This document shows, in pieces, positions 44,420 to 52,761 of a DNA stretch of 64,000 nt; position 1 is the first letter of the stretch; the number at the start of each line of letters is the position of its first letter. A program made the position numbers and the translations under genes. A model generated the notes under the pieces. That model saw only the letters and a list, made by a program, of their open reading frames with translations. It was not told the DNA's origin and ran no database searches. The DNA is from Myxococcales bacterium. Lineage in GTDB: Bacteria > Myxococcota_A > Polyangia > Haliangiales > Haliangiaceae. The stretch spans positions 62,001 through 126,000 of the forward strand of contig JADJJK010000025.1 of the NCBI GenBank assembly GCA_016706545.1, written 5' to 3'.

Positions 44420-45019
44420 GTGGCCGTGCGACGTAGGCGCGTTGCGCGCAGCCGCGCGCTCGCGCATGCGTTCTTTGTGCGCGTCGCGAACGAGCGCGTG
44501 TCCCGGGTCGTTCTCCAACTTGGCATTTGGCTGGCTGTGGGTTCCCGTCACGCTGGCATCGAAGATCACCGAGTGCGCTTGCTCCGCCACCTGGAGCTGG
44601 TCACCTCCGAGATGGCGCAGCTGGGGCTGTTGTCCCGCGAGAGCCGTCACCAGGTCGTCCAGCTCGCCACCCGGGAAGCCCAGCAAGCGGTGGCGGACCG
44701 GGACGCCTTGGCCAAGCTGCTGTTGGTCTTCCTGCGCGCGATGCGAGACGGGCTCGTGCATGAGCCGACCCACTACCTGCGCGGCGAAGGCAACGTGCTG
44801 GCGCTGCACCCCGAGTCGCTGTTCGAGGCGGTGACCGGCGCGCATCCAGACCTTCCTGGCCCGACCGAGATCCGCCGCCTGTTCCGGGTCGGCCAGAAGC
44901 TGGTGCCCGAAGTCATCCTCGGCTCGCAGCGCGTCCTGTTCGGGGCAGGCATCGGCCGCCGCCGCGGCGTGCTGCTCTCGGAGCCCCACGCCCATGCGTT
45001 GGCGCTGCGGGCCAAGTAG
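44420..45019 (+). CDS. Hypothetical protein, 199 aa
   Basis: Codon use is consistent with coding from about residue 30. Before that the Arg-rich residues may not be translated, so the true start may lie downstream (no strong start identified). The helical middle (LGLLSRESRHQVVQLATREA, then ALAKLLLVFLRAMRDGLVHE) and the end (LVPEVILGSQRVLFGAGIGR) match no domain I recognise. It is the first gene downstream of the tandem-operator promoter. Confidence 0.42.
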   Translation: MAVRRRRVARSRALAHAFFVRVANERVSRVVLQLGIWLAVGSRHAGIEDHRVRLLRHLELVTSEMAQLGLLSRESRHQVVQLATREAQQAVADRDALAKLLLVFLRAMRDGLVHEPTHYLRGEGNVLALHPESLFEAVTGAHPDLPGPTEIRRLFRVGQKLVPEVILGSQRVLFGAGIGRRRGVLLSEPHAHALALRAK

Positions 45020-45113
45020 CCCTGGTGCCGGCCGGCGGCGCAGCGCCGGCCCAGCTTGGAACGGCGGCCCGCCGTAGCCACACCTAGCCATCAGCGGCAG
45101 GGCATCGCCACCG

Positions 45114-45758
45114 GTGCGCCGGCGTCTCCAACTGGGCCCGCGCGACTTTGTCGCGAGCGGATGTCCCAACTCGCCTGCGGACGCGGCGTTTCGGGCGCAC
45201 AACGTGTCTCGCGCCACTCCGCCTTCCAGCCATGCACCGCCGCCCGGCATCACGTGCCGCTGGTACGTGCGTGGCGCCGGCAAGCGCTGCGCGCACTACG
45301 GCGCTGGCGGCTCCTGCGCGTTGCCGAACATCGCAACGTGCATCGAGTGGTTGAAGGTGAACCCGGCAGCCGTCGGCTCGCAGCCTACAGCGGCCACCGG
45401 TGTCGACTCGCCTCTCTCGGCTGGCGCTGGCTCGGACCACGCGGAGGCGACGCCGGCGGCGGTGGCCTCGGCGGCGCCGGGGGAGGTCGTCGCTCGGCAT
45501 CCGAGCGACCTGCGGCCCCCGCTGACGGTGGACGACGTCGCCAGCTTCCGAGCGCTGGGCGTGGAGGTGTGCTGCGTCTCCCCTGCGCTGGGGGAGTTCT
45601 GGCTCGTGCCGGCCCATACCGGCAAGCCCCGTCACGAGCTGACCCCTGAGCACGTGCTGGTGCTCTCGCAGGTCCTCGCTCGCTTCCCCGGCGCGCATAT
45701 CGCCGCGTTGCATTCCCCTGAGCGCCCAGAGCGCCGGCCCAAGCCAAGGCGCTCATGA
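45114..45758 (+). CDS. Hypothetical Cys-rich protein, 214 aa
   Basis: Residues ~45-85 carry a Cys cluster (ITCRWYVRGAGKRCAHYGAG, then GSCALPNIATCIEW) that may bind zinc. After an Ala/Ser-rich linker comes a globular C-terminal part (LGVEVCCVSPALGEFWLVPA, HVLVLSQVLARFPGAHIAAL). The stop overlaps the start of the PD-(D/E)XK nuclease gene (ATGA). A translationally coupled Cys-rich partner next to a nuclease suggests an accessory or DNA-binding protein, but the function is not known. Confidence 0.55.
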   Translation: MRRRLQLGPRDFVASGCPNSPADAAFRAHNVSRATPPSSHAPPPGITCRWYVRGAGKRCAHYGAGGSCALPNIATCIEWLKVNPAAVGSQPTAATGVDSPLSAGAGSDHAEATPAAVASAAPGEVVARHPSDLRPPLTVDDVASFRALGVEVCCVSPALGEFWLVPAHTGKPRHELTPEHVLVLSQVLARFPGAHIAALHSPERPERRPKPRRS

Positions 45759-46933
45759 CCGAATCCTCTCGAAATCCCCACCTGTCGTTCTCTCGCCTGA
45801 GTCGTTACGAGCAGTGCCCCCGCAGCTACTACCTGCACTACCGGGACAAGCTCCCTGCCGAGCCAGGGATGCCGTTGCGCTTCGGCACCGTGCTCCATGC
45901 CGCGCTCGAGGCGTTGCTCAAGGAGGCCATCGATGAGCAGCTCGTGGGTCCCCTCTCGGTGGAGCGCGCGCTCGCGTTCTATCAGGCCGCGTGGCTGGCT
46001 GAAGGTCTCTCGGGCCTCGAGCTGTTCGAACAAGGGCTGCACATCTGCCGCGCCTTTGTGCGTGTACAGGGCGTCCTCGATTGGCGCCACGTACTCGCTG
46101 TCGAGCAAGACTTCCGGCTCCAGGTCGGCGAGTTCACGGTCGTCGGCTGCATCGACCGGGTTGATAAGCTCGACGACGAGAGCATCGAGATCATCGACTA
46201 CAAGTCGAACTATCAGCTCTTCTCCCGCGAGGAGGTCGACTCGTCCTTGCAGCTCGCGCTCTATCAGGCTGCTGCGCAGACGCTCTGGCCGTGGGCCAAG
46301 AACATCCGCCTGAGCTACTGGCTGCTTCGGCATGACCTTCGCCAGGTGACCGTGCGGACCGGCCAGCAGATCAGCGACGCTCTCACGTACGTCGAGATGC
46401 TCGGGCGGCAGATCGAGGCAGCCGCCAGCTTCCCGCCGCAGGTCAGCGCCAACTGCGCGTACTGCGACCACCGGCATCACTGCGATGCCTATGCGCAGGC
46501 GCTCACCGGCGCGCGCAGCGTGGTGTGCGCGGACCTCACCAACCTCGTGGAGCTCGCCCGCGAGCGCGAAGAGGTCGCGAGCCTCTCCCGGGTGCTCTAT
46601 GCCCGCAAGCAAGAGCTGGAGGAGGTGCTCAAGGCGCATCTACAAGACAAGGAGCAGCTCGAGCTGGGCGGCGTTCGCTACCGGCTCTTGCCCACCAGCA
46701 CCGTCGAGTACCCCATCGAGCCCACGCTGAGCCTCTTGGCCGACGCCACCGGGGCGCCCAAAGAACAGCTCGCCACCAAGCTCCTGGCCATCGACAAGAA
46801 GGCCTTCGACCAGGTGCTGGCGGAGGTCGGCAAGCAGCTGCCGCGGGCGCGCGTCGCCTTGCTCAAGGCCGAGATCGACGCGCATGCGTCCACCCGCTAC
46901 TCCACCCGCTTTTGGGCCAAGGGGATGGCGTGA
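45755..46933 (+). CDS. PD-(D/E)XK nuclease with Fe-S cluster (RecB/Cas4-like)
   Basis: The 392-residue protein has LSRYEQCPRSYYLHYRDKLP (Cys21), FGTVLHAALE (His48), the nuclease core GCIDRVDKLDDESIEIIDYKS-like segment (~130-149) and the CAYCDHRHHC knuckle (~233). The single N-terminal Cys plus three C-terminal Cys are the 4Fe-4S arrangement of RecB/AddB/Cas4 nucleases. It most likely processes DNA ends or flaps during recombination. The gene is in a run of overlapping genes (45114-49114), next to the DnaQ-like protein, with which it could form a repair complex. Confidence 0.8.
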   Translation: MTESSRNPHLSFSRLSRYEQCPRSYYLHYRDKLPAEPGMPLRFGTVLHAALEALLKEAIDEQLVGPLSVERALAFYQAAWLAEGLSGLELFEQGLHICRAFVRVQGVLDWRHVLAVEQDFRLQVGEFTVVGCIDRVDKLDDESIEIIDYKSNYQLFSREEVDSSLQLALYQAAAQTLWPWAKNIRLSYWLLRHDLRQVTVRTGQQISDALTYVEMLGRQIEAAASFPPQVSANCAYCDHRHHCDAYAQALTGARSVVCADLTNLVELAREREEVASLSRVLYARKQELEEVLKAHLQDKEQLELGGVRYRLLPTSTVEYPIEPTLSLLADATGAPKEQLATKLLAIDKKAFDQVLAEVGKQLPRARVALLKAEIDAHASTRYSTRFWAKGMA

Positions 46934-47946
46934 TGCGGCCCAAGGCGCTGGCCTTCCTGGACGTTGCGACCTCGGGGCTCTCCCCCGAACGTGACCAGAT
47001 CTTGGAGCTCGGCATCGTGCGCGTCGACGCCCGCTCCCTGGAGGTGACCGCCGAGCACGAGGTGCTGGTGGCGCCTGACCACCTGGCCGATGCAGACCCC
47101 GCCGCGCTGCGGCTGTGCGGGTTCTCTCCCGCAGCGTGGGCGCATGCCGCGCCGCTGCGCGACGCGCTGCTGTCCGTGCGCCCGCTTCTGGAAGGAACGC
47201 TGGTAGCGGGCCATCACATTGGCTTCGCGTGGAGCTTCCTCGAAGAGGGCTTCCGCCAAAGCGGCCTGGCGCCGCCGCGCATCCATCTGCACCGGCTGGA
47301 CACCGCCAGCCTGGCCTGGCCGCTGTGGGCCGCCGGCCAGGTGCAGACGCTCTCGCTCGATGCCCTGGCTCGCAGCTTCGGCCTGGAGCGCGCCCTGCCG
47401 CAGCACGCGCTGGCCAACGCGCGGCTCGCGCTCGAGGTGGCACGTCGCTTTGTAGATCGAGCGCCCCTGAGCGGCAGGGTCCCTCCCCAGCTACGCAACG
47501 ACCTTGAGTTGCACCTGGTCGAGCGCGAAGACGCCCCGGTCCTGGACCTCCCGGCAAGCCTCGCCGAGTCGGCGGACTTCGACGACGCCCACACCGCCGA
47601 GTGGTCCATGCCGTCGCTGCCAGAGGTAGAGGTCCGCCACCGGCGCATCTACGTGTGCCACCCGTTCGCAGAGGACCCGGACCGCAACCTCTCCCGCGTG
47701 CTGTCCATCAGCCGCCGGCTGGTGGCCCGCGGCGTGTTGCCGGTGACGCCCCAGCTCTACCTGCCGCAGCTCCTCGAAGACGGAGTCGGTCCAGACCAAG
47801 CCCGGACCTTGCGGCTGGGCCTGGTAGACGCCTGCGACGAGCTGCGGGTGTTCAGCAGCCGGGTCACGTCCGAGATGGCGCAGGAGCTGGAGCACGCGCA
47901 CAAGCGGCACATCCCCGTAGCCTTCGAGCCGGAGGTGCTGGCGTGA
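46933..47946 (+). CDS. DnaQ-fold protein lacking catalytic residues, fused to a DUF4406/DUF7768-like domain
   Basis: Residues 5-180 follow DnaQ exonucleases but with key changes: ExoI reads FLDVATSGLSPERDQILELG (normally D-x-E), ExoII AGHHIGFAWSFLE (normally H-N-x-x-F-D) and ExoIII HALANARLALEV (normally H-x-x-x-x-D). Three of four metal-binding acids are gone. From ~225 a Rossmann-like domain (RRIYVCHPFAEDPDRNLSRV, then LVDACDELRVFSSRVTSEMA) resembles DUF4406/DUF7768, a nucleoside deoxyribosyltransferase-like fold. A scaffold or sensing role is likely. TGATG overlap with the nuclease gene. Confidence 0.68.
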   Translation: MRPKALAFLDVATSGLSPERDQILELGIVRVDARSLEVTAEHEVLVAPDHLADADPAALRLCGFSPAAWAHAAPLRDALLSVRPLLEGTLVAGHHIGFAWSFLEEGFRQSGLAPPRIHLHRLDTASLAWPLWAAGQVQTLSLDALARSFGLERALPQHALANARLALEVARRFVDRAPLSGRVPPQLRNDLELHLVEREDAPVLDLPASLAESADFDDAHTAEWSMPSLPEVEVRHRRIYVCHPFAEDPDRNLSRVLSISRRLVARGVLPVTPQLYLPQLLEDGVGPDQARTLRLGLVDACDELRVFSSRVTSEMAQELEHAHKRHIPVAFEPEVLA

Positions 47947-48281
47947 GCGGCGCCAGGTCCCGCCGCAAGGGCGCCACCTGGGAGCGCGAGCTGGTGGCGC
48001 TCTTTCGCCAGGCCATGCCCGACGCCGGCGCCAAGCGCGGGCTGCAGTTCCGCCAGGGCCAGGAAGCGCCTGACGTGGACGTGCCGCACTTCTGGGTCGA
48101 GGCTAAGCACCACCACCGCACGAACATCCGCGCGGCTATGCGCCAGGCCATCGACGCCGCGGGCGAAGGCCGCTGGCCGGTCGCGGTGTGCAAGGACGAC
48201 CACGCCACGCCGCTGGTGACCATGCGGCTCGACGACTTCCTGGCCTTGGTCGGCCAGTGGTGGCAGCGGCGCACTCCGTGA
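47943..48281 (+). CDS. Phage-type PD-(D/E)XK nuclease / Holliday junction resolvase-like
   Basis: A GTG at 47943 overlaps the preceding stop (GTGA). The 112 residues follow small phage resolvase-like nucleases: SRRKGATWERELVALFRQAM (helix with the conserved Glu), then APDVDVPHFWVEAKHHHRTN (D then E-x-K catalytic motif) and a C-terminal helical part. Such enzymes cut branched DNA in phage replication or recombination. It sits between the DnaQ-like protein and the second sigma-like gene. Confidence 0.72.
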   Translation: MSGARSRRKGATWERELVALFRQAMPDAGAKRGLQFRQGQEAPDVDVPHFWVEAKHHHRTNIRAAMRQAIDAAGEGRWPVAVCKDDHATPLVTMRLDDFLALVGQWWQRRTP

Positions 48282-49114
48282 AAGGGCTGCGCGTCGTCAT
48301 CGCCCACCTGCGGCGCGAGGTGCTCGCGGTCTCGCCCCGCCGGTTCGAAGCGGCGCGCACCCGGCAACCGGAACTGGCGCCCCACGAAGATGCCGCCTCG
48401 GTACTCGCCGTCTTGGCAGACAGCCGGGAGGACACCTACCCCGCGCGCGACGCGCTCTCGGCGGCCTTGCTTCGGGAGCACCAGCTGCAGCCCAAAGGGC
48501 CGTGGCGGTCTCTGCTGGTCGTCGCCTTCGAGCCCATGCTCGGGCACCTGCGCGGCCGACTCGTCAGCACGGTGCCTGGCGATGAGCTGGACCAGACCGT
48601 GATCTGCAGCTTCCTCCTGGCGGTGGACGAACTCGCGCCCCGCAACGTCTCCCACCACGTGCCCATCCGGCTGCGGCAGCGCACCCAGCGCCACGTGTTC
48701 CGCTTCCTGCGCAAGGAGCGCCAGGAGGAACACGACGAGGCGGACTTCGAACGGCTCGCCGCCCAAGAGGCCGAGCCCGACGTTGCCCCTGGGGAAGCGC
48801 TGGCCACCGGCCAGGGCGAGTCCGACCTCAAGGAGTTGCTGCGCCGCGGCTGGGAGGTCGGCCTCTCCCCGCAGAGCAAGCGAGTGGTGCAGGCCACCGT
48901 GCTCGACGGCATGCCGCTGCGGAAGTACGTGGCGCAGTGCGGCCCCGACTCGGCGGAGGCTCGCGAGCAGCTCTACCAGCGCCTCAAGCGCGCGCGCTCG
49001 CGCGCCCTGCGGCGCCTTCGGTGGTTCGCTGAGCACCCGCCGCCCCAGCTCGCGTTTCGGTTCGGGGCGCCACAGCCGGCGACGGAGTCGCCTAGGACGA
49101 GATCTCCTGCCTAG
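48278..49114 (+). CDS. Second sigma-70-like protein, 278 aa
   Basis: A GTG at 48278 overlaps the preceding TGA. The protein is helical throughout; residues ~95-140 (WRSLLVVAFEPMLGHLRGRL) are compatible with a region 2-like helix. The region ~205-260 (LSPQSKRVVQATVLDGMPLR, then YQRLKRARSRALRRLRWFAE) resembles sigma-70 region 4 with its terminal basic helix. It is the last gene of the overlapping run that begins at 45114. It may regulate late genes of the island, for example packaging. The assignment rests on pattern only. Confidence 0.5.
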   Translation: MKGLRVVIAHLRREVLAVSPRRFEAARTRQPELAPHEDAASVLAVLADSREDTYPARDALSAALLREHQLQPKGPWRSLLVVAFEPMLGHLRGRLVSTVPGDELDQTVICSFLLAVDELAPRNVSHHVPIRLRQRTQRHVFRFLRKERQEEHDEADFERLAAQEAEPDVAPGEALATGQGESDLKELLRRGWEVGLSPQSKRVVQATVLDGMPLRKYVAQCGPDSAEAREQLYQRLKRARSRALRRLRWFAEHPPPQLAFRFGAPQPATESPRTRSPA

Positions 49115-49131
49115 CCTCGACCCCGCCTGAA

Positions 49132-49230
49132 CTAAGCAAAGTCTAAGACATAGCTAAAGCATAAGCCTATGCTTAGAAACAACATGGGATATGTTGACGT
49201 TGAAATAAGCCTTGGCTTAGTATCTGGCTT
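49132..49230 (+). promoter_or_regulatory. AT-rich promoter with paired TAAGC-N4-GCTTA operators
   Basis: Two near-identical 14-base palindromes lie 44 bases apart: TAAGCCTATGCTTA (49162-49175) and TAAGCCTTGGCTTA (49206-49219). Half-sites TAAG or CTTA occur at 49133, 49141 and 49227. The region is clearly AT-richer than its flanks. The two-gene unit starting at 49231 encodes an XRE regulator, so this is probably its own operator. Confidence 0.6.
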
Positions 49231-49578
49231 ATGACCTTCAAGAACTGGCTGCAGAGAAACTGGGAAGCGTTGTGTCTTGGGCGGAAGATCGAGATCGACC
49301 TACGAACGGACCCTCAATCGATTGGATTTCAAAAGCTTGGGCTCGCTGAGCCTAACGGACAACGGGAGGACTGGGCACTGCGGTTGGAAGATGGTAGTCG
49401 GCTGCACCTCTGGGTAATGCCCGACGGTCGCCACATCGTGCATCGTGACCGCTATGATCCCGCTGCGGGTCTGTCCTCCATGCTGCAGCACTTCTTCTCC
49501 GAGACTGCGCTTGGAGGGGCTGTTGTCGCTGGCCTGCTGGTGGTAGGGGTCACCAGGCTACTATCAGCCGCAAGATGA
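49231..49578 (+). CDS. Small protein with C-terminal membrane anchor
   Basis: The ATG at 49231 follows the operators closely. The 115-residue protein has a soluble N-terminal part with strands and polar loops (EDWALRLEDGSRLHLWVMPD, then GRHIVHRDRYDPAA) and one hydrophobic segment near the C-terminus (ALGGAVVAGLLVVGVTRLL). It overlaps the XRE regulator by four bases (ATGA), so both are produced together and both may sit at the membrane. Function unknown. Confidence 0.55.
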   Translation: MTFKNWLQRNWEALCLGRKIEIDLRTDPQSIGFQKLGLAEPNGQREDWALRLEDGSRLHLWVMPDGRHIVHRDRYDPAAGLSSMLQHFFSETALGGAVVAGLLVVGVTRLLSAAR

Positions 49579-49862
49579 CAGGCGAGGAGATCACACGTAC
49601 GCGCACCGCGCTCAAGCTGACGCAAACTCAGCTTGCGAGCCTACTGGGTGTGCATGTGGTCACGGTTTCTAAGTGGGAACGGGGGCTACTGCGACCGACG
49701 CCACATCAGGAAGCTCTGCTCCGGGCAGCCCTGAACGCCGCCAACAGATCCCCCGATATTGGAGACGCCGTTGTCGCCGCATTGGTGGGGGCGGGCGTTG
49801 CTATCGCCTTGTTTCTCCTTCTGGACGCCGCGTTCGGCAAATCCGGGGGAGGACCGAAGTAG
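49575..49862 (+). CDS. XRE-family HTH regulator with C-terminal transmembrane segment
   Basis: Residues 5-45 form a helix-turn-helix (ITRTRTALKLTQTQLASLLG, then VHVVTVSKWERGLLRPTPHQ) of the XRE type. Residues ~65-85 (AVVAALVGAGVAIALFLLLD) are a transmembrane helix. A membrane-bound XRE protein would couple DNA binding to an envelope signal. It likely acts at the TAAGC-N4-GCTTA palindromes upstream of its own operon. Confidence 0.72.
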   Translation: MTGEEITRTRTALKLTQTQLASLLGVHVVTVSKWERGLLRPTPHQEALLRAALNAANRSPDIGDAVVAALVGAGVAIALFLLLDAAFGKSGGGPK

Positions 49863-49965
49863 CGCTTGTTCCGAGAGCCGGAGCGCGAGCAGACCTTTTT
49901 GCGCTTCAGCGCCGACGGCAGCGAGGTCCCCGCCAAGCAGCCGCACGCGCTCTGTCCGCTACTCG

Positions 49966-51234
49966 ATGACGGACGAGGTCCCTCGAGGCAAGCGCGGCCG
50001 GCCCCGCGGAAGTGGCGCTGCCGCCACGTACGCTCTGCCACCGTTGCCCAAGGCTGCACGCACTCGCGGGGCCGCCCTGCCACCGCTCCCAGGGGTTCCA
50101 GGCGCGCGCAGTGCCGGCGGTGCCACGTTCGTGCCGATAGGCCGCGCCGCGCAGGCCATGGGCAAGGCCAGGAAGTCGGGTACGACGCCGCGCGGCGGGC
50201 GCTCGGCGGCTCACTCTCGCCCCGCGCCACCGCCGCCGGACGGCGCGGCGCCGGTGGCTCCGGTTGGCCAGGCAGCGGCACCGCCGCTGGCCTCGGAGGG
50301 TGCGCTCGAGCCCTCCGAACCGGTGCCCTTGGTGCTCGACCACGTCGATCAGGACGATGACGGTGGCCAGGTCGACCAGGACGAGCACGAGCACTACGAC
50401 CAAGACATCCAGGTCTTCGAAGGCGGCCAGGTCGGCGTGGCTGACGAGGTCGACGAACCCGGCCAGGATGACGAGGACCGCCAGGACGTGTCCCTCGGAC
50501 AAGCCGCGTCGGGGCTGGACGTGATGGCACCCGAGCACGACCTCGCCGAGTTCGGCGCCGGCGATGCGGCAGCGCAGGTCCAGGGGGCCGCCGCCCGGCA
50601 TGGGCGTCTGGAGGCCGGGGTTGCGCGCGAGCGCCGCACCGGTCGGCCGCGAAAGGCCGAGGCACCGGAGGTGCCCTATGACGAGGTCGATCGGCTCCTG
50701 GTCTTCGGCGATGTGGTGCAGCTACCCGATGGGGGCACCACCACCGTCTACCCCACCTACCGAGAACTCGCCGAGCGCTACGGGGTCGCGACGAGCATCA
50801 TCGCTACGTACGCCAAGAGCCGCAACTGCGTGCGCCGCCGGGAGCGCGCCCGCGCTCGCATCGAGAGCCGCACCGAGAGCAAGCTGATCGAGATGCGAGC
50901 CGACGCCTTGGCGGTAGGCAAAGACGACATCGTTGGGCTGATCGACGCCTACCTGGCGCAGTTCAAGCAAGCGCTGTCGGAAGGCCGCGTCCGCGCCGAC
51001 AACCCCACCGACGTCAACACCCTGGTGCGCCTGCGCGAGTTCTTGCTTGGCGGCGCGGACAGTCGCCAGGATGTGCGGGCCACGCTATCGCTGGAGTCGC
51101 TGCAGGAGCGCTACGTCCGCTCGATGCGCGCCCGCCAGAGCGCCTCCCTGGAGCAGACCGGGTTCCTCGAGCCCGGTGTCGAGACCCGGCCGTTGGACGT
51201 CATGGAAGCCCCCAGCGACGAAGAAGCTACCTAA
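49966..51234 (+). CDS. Terminase small-subunit candidate with AT-hook motifs
   Basis: The chosen ATG at 49966 starts MTDEVPRGKRGRPRGSG, an AT-hook; a second (RRTGRPRKAEAPEVP) occurs near residue 225. Between them is a Pro/Ala-rich then strongly acidic linker (DQDDDGGQVDQDEHEHYDQD). The C-terminal part has a helix-turn-helix (YPTYRELAERYGVATSIIAT) and a helical oligomerisation-like region (VGLIDAYLAQFKQALSEGRV), as in many terminase small subunits. The large subunit lies 4 kb downstream, separated by three other genes, which is unusual. Confidence 0.5.
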   Translation: MTDEVPRGKRGRPRGSGAAATYALPPLPKAARTRGAALPPLPGVPGARSAGGATFVPIGRAAQAMGKARKSGTTPRGGRSAAHSRPAPPPPDGAAPVAPVGQAAAPPLASEGALEPSEPVPLVLDHVDQDDDGGQVDQDEHEHYDQDIQVFEGGQVGVADEVDEPGQDDEDRQDVSLGQAASGLDVMAPEHDLAEFGAGDAAAQVQGAAARHGRLEAGVARERRTGRPRKAEAPEVPYDEVDRLLVFGDVVQLPDGGTTTVYPTYRELAERYGVATSIIATYAKSRNCVRRRERARARIESRTESKLIEMRADALAVGKDDIVGLIDAYLAQFKQALSEGRVRADNPTDVNTLVRLREFLLGGADSRQDVRATLSLESLQERYVRSMRARQSASLEQTGFLEPGVETRPLDVMEAPSDEEAT

Positions 51235-51378
51235 CCGGCTGGAATCCAAGGCCCCGCAGATCTGCCGCAACCTTCGCGCATGAGCGACGACAGGTGGGGC
51301 CGTTCCTATGCACGCGCAACGGTTCCGCATCCCGCATCTCTCTCTGCCGCTCGCCAGCCGGACTGGCCCTCGGTGGCA

Positions 51379-52527
51379 TCAGCGCTTGGCCCACCGTTTG
51401 GTCCAGCGGCGCCAGATCTGTAGCCCCGGCATCGAGGCTCGCGCGGGGGCGGTCGCACCGCCGGCTGCAGGGGGCATCAGGTTTGGCGCCTCTTGGATGC
51501 CGCGGGCGAGGCGGGCGGCTGCATCCGCGACAGTGGCAAACGAGCCCGCGCACTGCATGAGCCATGCGTGCTCCTGGGCCGTGGGTAACCTCGGCTGGCC
51601 GAGCGCTGCCGTCTCGTCCAGGAAGTACTCGCGCACGACGTGCGCCACCTGCTCCGGAGTGCGCGTCGCCAACGGGGGGACGCAGAGCGACCGCTCCCCC
51701 CGAGCCAGGGCCAAGGCGCGATGCGTGGTGAGGACGAAGCACAGCGCCACCGGTGCGTCGCCGGGATGCAACGTCCGCAGAAACGCCGGGAGGCCCCGTG
51801 GACGCCACGCTCGCGCCCCACGCGCCATCACGCACAAGGTGCCCGGCATCTTGGCGGCCTTCCACTGCGCCTCCAAGGCCGCCCGTTCTGGAGCCCCCAG
51901 GGAGAGGGTCTTGCCATCGAAGACCCACAGCGGCGCGTCGGGTCCGGCAAGCAGCCGGTGCAGCGCGGAGCTGAGCGAGCGCAGCTCCGCCTCGTCTGCC
52001 GCCGCCAGCCAGACGGCTTCGCGTCGCTTCACTGCGCCCCGCAGCACCTGGAGCGCCTCCTCGACCGCACGCGCGGGCTCGTCGTTCCATCCCCACCCAA
52101 GAAGTCGAGCCAGGAACGTTCGTAGCTCCACGAACCGCCGGCTCTCGGCGACCAAAACCCGTTGACCCATCTGCAACTGCATCCCGGGCGTCAGCCTCGC
52201 GAAGTCGCGCTTCACCCCGTCGACCAAGAGTTCATGATGAGCGGCCAGCGCGCGAACGTACCAGCGCCCGCCATGGCGAAAGATGCGTGCATGCTTGCGC
52301 GCGACGAGCGGCCCCCCTGGACCAAGGGAGATGTCGCAAGCCCCGTCGCCCACCACATAGCCCTCCGACGTGTCGACCTCCGAGGCCGAGAGCGGATAGC
52401 AGAGAGCATCTCCGGATACTCGCAACCTCATCACATCATCGCCGAGAACCCACGCCACATCAGGGGAGGGTGGTGTCGAGATGTTTGATTCGGGAATTCG
52501 TGTCACCGATGACTCCTTGCGCCGCAT
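51379..52527 (-). CDS. FHA protein with decayed sigma54-activator domain, no C-terminal HTH
   Basis: Start ATG at 52527. Residues ~50-110 resemble an FHA domain (VVGDGACDISLGPGGPLVAR, then KHARIFRHGGRWYVRALAAH), with weaker phosphothreonine motifs than the 23670 protein. The next region shares RFVELRTFLARLLGWGWNDE and ALQVLRGAVKRREAVWLA with it, so the two belong to one family. Walker A and B are absent. It ends in LARGIQEAPNLMPPA without a helix-turn-helix. Oriented opposite to its neighbours; its partner kinase is not in the island. Confidence 0.6.
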   Translation of the reverse strand: MRRKESSVTRIPESNISTPPSPDVAWVLGDDVMRLRVSGDALCYPLSASEVDTSEGYVVGDGACDISLGPGGPLVARKHARIFRHGGRWYVRALAAHHELLVDGVKRDFARLTPGMQLQMGQRVLVAESRRFVELRTFLARLLGWGWNDEPARAVEEALQVLRGAVKRREAVWLAAADEAELRSLSSALHRLLAGPDAPLWVFDGKTLSLGAPERAALEAQWKAAKMPGTLCVMARGARAWRPRGLPAFLRTLHPGDAPVALCFVLTTHRALALARGERSLCVPPLATRTPEQVAHVVREYFLDETAALGQPRLPTAQEHAWLMQCAGSFATVADAAARLARGIQEAPNLMPPAAGGATAPARASMPGLQIWRRWTKRWAKR

Positions 52528-52761
52528 TCATGCATCGGAGTCTTGTTGTGGTGCAAGGATATTTCGGTAGAGCGTCGTCGGGAAACACGGACAATGCTTG
52601 TGTGGGTGGAGCCTCAAATTGACAGTTCACAAAAGGCTCCTGCGACAGCCATAGCTGTCACCCACCGTCCAGTCTAGTCGCCTTGAAATGCGAATCCTGC
52701 CGACCTGCTTTCCATAGCCCCCCCAGAAGTTGCTTGCACTGCCAACCAGTTCCGAGGGGCA

